A DNA stretch of 6,304 nt, from positions 1-6,304 of the forward strand of contig CAZHQC010000121.1 in the NCBI GenBank assembly GCA_964534135.1. Direction: 5' to 3'. Position numbers and translations under genes: made by a program. This stretch comes from JAKLQJ01 sp964534135. GTDB taxonomy: Bacteria > Elusimicrobiota > Elusimicrobia > Elusimicrobiales > UBA9959. The first letter of the stretch is position 1. The number at the start of each line of letters is the position of its first letter. Under the pieces are notes generated by a model. The model was not told the origin of the DNA. It saw only the letters and a program-made list of their open reading frames with translations, and did not search any database. This document shows positions 5,954 to 6,304 of this stretch, in pieces.

Positions 5954-6304
5954 AGTTTAATATCCTTTGCTAAAAGTAATTCCTTATCTTTATCTGAGAG
6001 CAAGGGCCTTAACCTGGGCCAATTTATATTAATCTGAGGGTCATTCCATATAATGCCGCTTTCATGCTTGGGAGAATACTCAGCCGTGCATTTATAAACC
6101 ACATCCGCGGAATTGCTTAAAACAAGAAAGCCATGGGCAAAACCTTTGGGGATATAAAGCATTGCGCCATTATCTTGAGATAATTCAACACCCACCCATT
6201 TTAAAAATGTTGATGATTTTTTTCTTATATCGACAGCGACATCAAAAATCTTTCCACTTAAACACTTAACCAATTTTCCTTGCGCTTTTGGACTTTTCTG
6301 AAAA
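5950..6304 (-). CDS. rfbC: dTDP-4-dehydrorhamnose 3,5-epimerase, N-terminus beyond window edge
   Basis: RfbC (RmlC) epimerises dTDP-4-keto-6-deoxyglucose at C3 and C5 to dTDP-4-keto-L-rhamnose; it is a small cupin enzyme acting after RfbB. The frame stays open to the right edge, giving 117 residues of a protein usually about 180-190 long, so roughly the first 65-70 are missing. The visible part matches the family core: AQGKLVKCLSGKIFDVAVDIR, where the QGK lysine is an active-site residue, then FLKWVGVELS, IPKGFAHGFLVLS and YKCTAEYSP. The end of the core reads ESGIIWNDPQINI and LLSDKD, whose final Asp is the likely partner of the catalytic His. That His lies in the missing part. A TTG at 6273 can be read as a start, but conserved residues continue upstream of it, so it is not the true start. 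The stop overlaps the rfbB ATG by 4 nt. Confidence 0.95.
   Translation of the reverse strand, partial: FQKSPKAQGKLVKCLSGKIFDVAVDIRKKSSTFLKWVGVELSQDNGAMLYIPKGFAHGFLVLSNSADVVYKCTAEYSPKHESGIIWNDPQININWPRLRPLLSDKDKELLLAKDIKL

Noticed and set aside
5950..6273. A complete short RfbC starting at TTG 6273
   Set aside because: Conserved family residues (the AQGK segment) continue in frame upstream to the window edge, so this is an internal codon of a truncated gene.

Overview
The window comes from a low-GC bacterial genome (about one third G+C by eye, with Lys/Ile/Asn-rich proteins). A run of exactly 100 Ns at 3690-3789 shows that it is part of a scaffolded draft or metagenome assembly. The sequence does not fix the taxon. 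The short operonic spacing and mixed Shine-Dalgarno quality would suit an uncultured low-GC lineage, but that is only inference.

All six recognisable genes lie on the minus strand, so transcription runs from right to left. They form two blocks of nucleotide-sugar biosynthesis genes for surface polysaccharide (O-antigen, capsule or exopolysaccharide). The right-hand block (3837-6304) is rfbC (partial, running off the right edge), rfbB and galE. These genes overlap by 4 and 1 nt, so translation is probably coupled. RfbB and RfbC are two steps of the dTDP-L-rhamnose pathway, and GalE interconverts UDP-Glc and UDP-Gal. The other rhamnose genes (rfbA, rfbD) are not in the window and may lie beyond the right edge.

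The left-hand block (1-3479) is manC, gmd and fcl (partial, running off the left edge). Together they take mannose-1-phosphate to GDP-mannose, then to GDP-4-keto-6-deoxymannose, then to GDP-L-fucose. ManC has an intact guanylyltransferase domain, but its C-terminal phosphomannose isomerase cupin has lost most of the expected metal-site residues.

The blocks are separated by an intergenic region (3480-3836) holding the least ordinary sequence in the window. It has a palindromic -10-like element that could fire in both directions and a plus-strand Shine-Dalgarno plus ATG opening a 14-codon signal-peptide-like ORF. It also has a 32-bp tandem repeat whose unit folds as an imperfect hairpin, the assembly gap that interrupts this array, and a small hairpin just after galE. 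I see no tRNA, rRNA, CRISPR array, transposase or defence gene. The protein-coding content is ordinary, and the interest lies in the repeat region and the degenerate ManC cupin.
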